Below, piece after piece: positions 62,244-64,000 of a stretch of DNA of 64,000 nt (positions within the stretch are counted from its first letter, which is position 1; each line of letters begins with the position of its first letter). Where the stretch lies: NCBI RefSeq assembly GCF_000264905.1, contig NW_006763140.1, positions 661,575 to 725,574 on the forward strand, given 5' to 3'. The DNA comes from Stereum hirsutum FP-91666 SS1 (lineage: Eukaryota; Basidiomycota; Agaricomycetes; Russulales; Stereaceae). The position numbers and the translations under genes were made by a program. The notes beneath the pieces are model-generated. The model was not told where the DNA came from, searched no databases, and worked only from the letters and a program-made list of their open reading frames with translations.

Positions 62244-63950
62244 CTAAGAGAATTTCCACCTGTTGTTGCAGACGGTGCAGCTGTAGGAAACTATAGAATT
62301 AATGATCTGGAGTGGAAGACATCAGGAACAGCGTGAACGCACGTCACGAAAGTCTGCAACGAAGGGTGATAGTCAGCTCAGGTGACAGCATAGTGAACTC
62401 TCGAATGAACTGACCGTCATCGGCTCATCAGCACTTCTCGTCTGCGCCTGGCGGTAGCGACATTTTCTCTGCATCACATCCATCAGCACCTAACACCGAC
62501 CCATCTCCTGCAAACCAAAAGTCGCCACTCACCTGCTTACACCTCCCACACTGGAATGCATCCGTCTCAGCCTGCTGCTCTTCCGCCCCAAGCGCCTTAA
62601 ACATATTCTCCTCTTTAATCTTCTTGTCCGCATTCTTCCTCTCTTCAGAGGCCATATCCTGACTAGTCATCTTTGCTAGCTTCGCCGCTGGTAGATCGCC
62701 GCTGACGACGCTTTCTCGGAGACCTGGATTCTTCTTGTCTTTCAGATTGACAACCAAGGAGCGAATCTTGGTTTTGTAGTCGCCGGTGGTACCGTTGAAG
62801 GTGTGGAATACAGCATCTTCAGCAGCTTTAGCTCGTTGGAAGATGAGCTCCGATGCTAAGAACGGATGAAGTGGGACGGTCGACGGTCAGTATTTATGGC
62901 GGCGGATTTGTGGGAGGGTGAAAAGCGTAGAAAGATGAGATCTTTGATGGATGTGTGTGTGAAAGAGTGACTCACGAGCTCCTGAATCAAAGGCAAGGGC
63001 ATCGTACAGCAGCTCAATACACTTGTCACGCGTCTTATCGCGTGTTACGTCGGTGTTGATTCCATCCGTCTTGGTCGTTCGGGTTGTCGAACCATTGGAT
63101 ATGCTGCCTGGCGTTGAGACGGTGGGCGTTGTTGGTGTTGCTACAGAGTTTTTCCGGCTGGGTGCTGCGTCCAAAGCGAGAAGTGAGATATACAACCAGA
63201 TGAAAGGTAGCATGGAAAATGGTGGGAATCAGCTCATCGATGGTGACCATCGTAGGCCGATAAAGACCCGTCATTGGTTTGAACCCTGGGTGTTCGTTGT
63301 GATATGAATGACTGGCCATGACAAGTATTGGATTCACCTCCACTCGGTGGGCTATAAACGTGCAGTTGAACCAATTACACTGGCACAAACGAAGCGATAC
63401 CTCGGTCTCAAGCACATAAAGCACAAGCCATAGTTGCGATTACAGTCGTCATGCGTCATTCCCGTAAATACCACGGTCCTCGATGGGTGGTCGAGTATTC
63501 ACGCCACAATACCCTCGATGGCCGACGCCACACCATTTCCGCAAAATATGGTCTCAAGAAACAGAAAGAAACGCACCTGCAGGTTTTCCATTCAGTACTG
63601 GCGACTTCGCTCCTGCTGCCTTCTTCTCCTTGTCAACCTCTGTCTTCCATTGCCGTACGACTTCCTTCGCAAGCTCTGAGACCTCCTTTGTGGCGTGTGA
63701 ACGGAGTTTTCCCACAGCGAGACCGGCTTTGCTTTCCTACGCACCACCATCACCACCAACCATCGAACCCGAGTAAGACACAAGATATCAAGACGAAGTA
63801 TTTGGAGATGGAAAGGTGGGAGTTGTTGGGGTGGGAGGGAGAGGGATACGAAGAGCGGGAAACAAGGCACACGAGGACTGGACGCACCCTGAGAATGGCC
63901 TCAGTAATCTTCGCCTCCTTCTTCAACACCTGCAAGACATCTATCGTCTC
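62244..63950 (-). CDS. DST1: Transcription elongation factor TFIIS (first exon outside window)
   Basis: Seven exons in the window on the minus strand: 63950-63888, 63736-63577, 63164-62976, 62855-62533, 62468-62415, 62353-62343, 62280-62244, giving 278 codons. Domain I (LW/TFIIS N) covers VLQVLKKEAKITEAILR and SKAGLAVGKLRSHATKEVSE. A Ser/Thr/Pro linker follows. Domain II has CIELLYDALAFDSGAPSELI and LKDKKNPGLRESVVSGDL. The zinc ribbon contains FQCGRCKQ, RKCRYRQAQTRSADEPMT and CTVCNNRWKFS at the end; the acidic D-E of the hairpin that enters the Pol II active site is present. It rescues arrested RNA polymerase II by stimulating transcript cleavage. Exon 6 has only 11 nt (T-F-V plus two bases). 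The start codon should lie just right of 64000; about 20 residues are missing. Confidence 0.94.
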
Positions 63951-64000
63951 CTAACCAACCCAACGCATATCCAGCACATCGATCCCACATGGATGGCGTG

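Noticed and set aside
63270..63300. tRNA B-box-like GGTTCAAACC on the minus strand
   Set aside because: The flanking bases do not form a T-stem or an acceptor stem, and there is no A box at the right distance.

Overview
The window is nuclear DNA of a filamentous basidiomycete, most likely an Agaricomycete. The evidence is eukaryotic: almost every gene is cut by many short introns (mostly 45-70 bp) with GT(A/G)(A/C/T)G donors, CTAAC-like branch points and pyrimidine-rich AG acceptors. The proteins are typical of mushrooms (large DUF3638 protein, GH18 enzyme without a secretion signal, multi-exon FAD phenol-hydroxylase-like enzyme). All models were assembled by hand; junctions were chosen so that the phase is kept and family motifs run across them. 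Sixteen protein genes are supported; no tRNA, rRNA, CRISPR array or intact transposon was found.

Layout. 1-1743: 3' part of an EOS1-like ER membrane protein gene (+). 4106-4652: small ABM-fold monooxygenase (+). 7809-14436: 1,470-aa Mediator-25-like VWA protein (+) with a 1.7-kb intron. 17777-19092: extended SDR reductase (-). 21670-23343: aldo-keto reductase (+). 27572-28310 (-) and 28598-29910 (+): head-to-head LTO1 and WHI2-like genes. 31045-41470: a 16-exon gene for a 3,156-aa DUF6606/DUF3638/DUF3645 protein (+). 42004-45391: copper amine oxidase (-). 46434-47498: GH18 (-). 49351-50083 and 50921-51570: a tandem pair of SUMO genes (-). 51879-53346: METTL21-type lysine methyltransferase (-). 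54663-57693: 18-exon FAD monooxygenase (+). 58609-61389: 841-aa protein of unknown function (+). 62244 to about 63950: TFIIS (-), lacking its first exon at the right edge.

The gene set is mostly housekeeping (N-glycosylation, Mediator, TFIIS, Fe-S cluster adaptor, SUMO, protein methylation) mixed with single oxidoreductases (SDR, AKR, ABM, amine oxidase, FAD monooxygenase). There is no co-directional block that looks like a biosynthetic cluster. Long gene-free stretches (1.7-4.1, 4.7-7.8, 14.4-17.8, 19.1-21.7 and 23.3-27.6 kb) show no convincing coding sequence.

The points most worth following are: (1) the giant DUF3638 protein carries what read as SecA/SF2-helicase motifs I, II, V and VI; (2) two adjacent SUMO genes have the same intron phases and nearly the same exon lengths, but the second has diverged and has a 15-residue tail after its Gly-Gly; (3) short dyad-symmetric elements lie just upstream of several start codons; (4) splicing oddities include two GC-AG introns and an 11-nt micro-exon in TFIIS.
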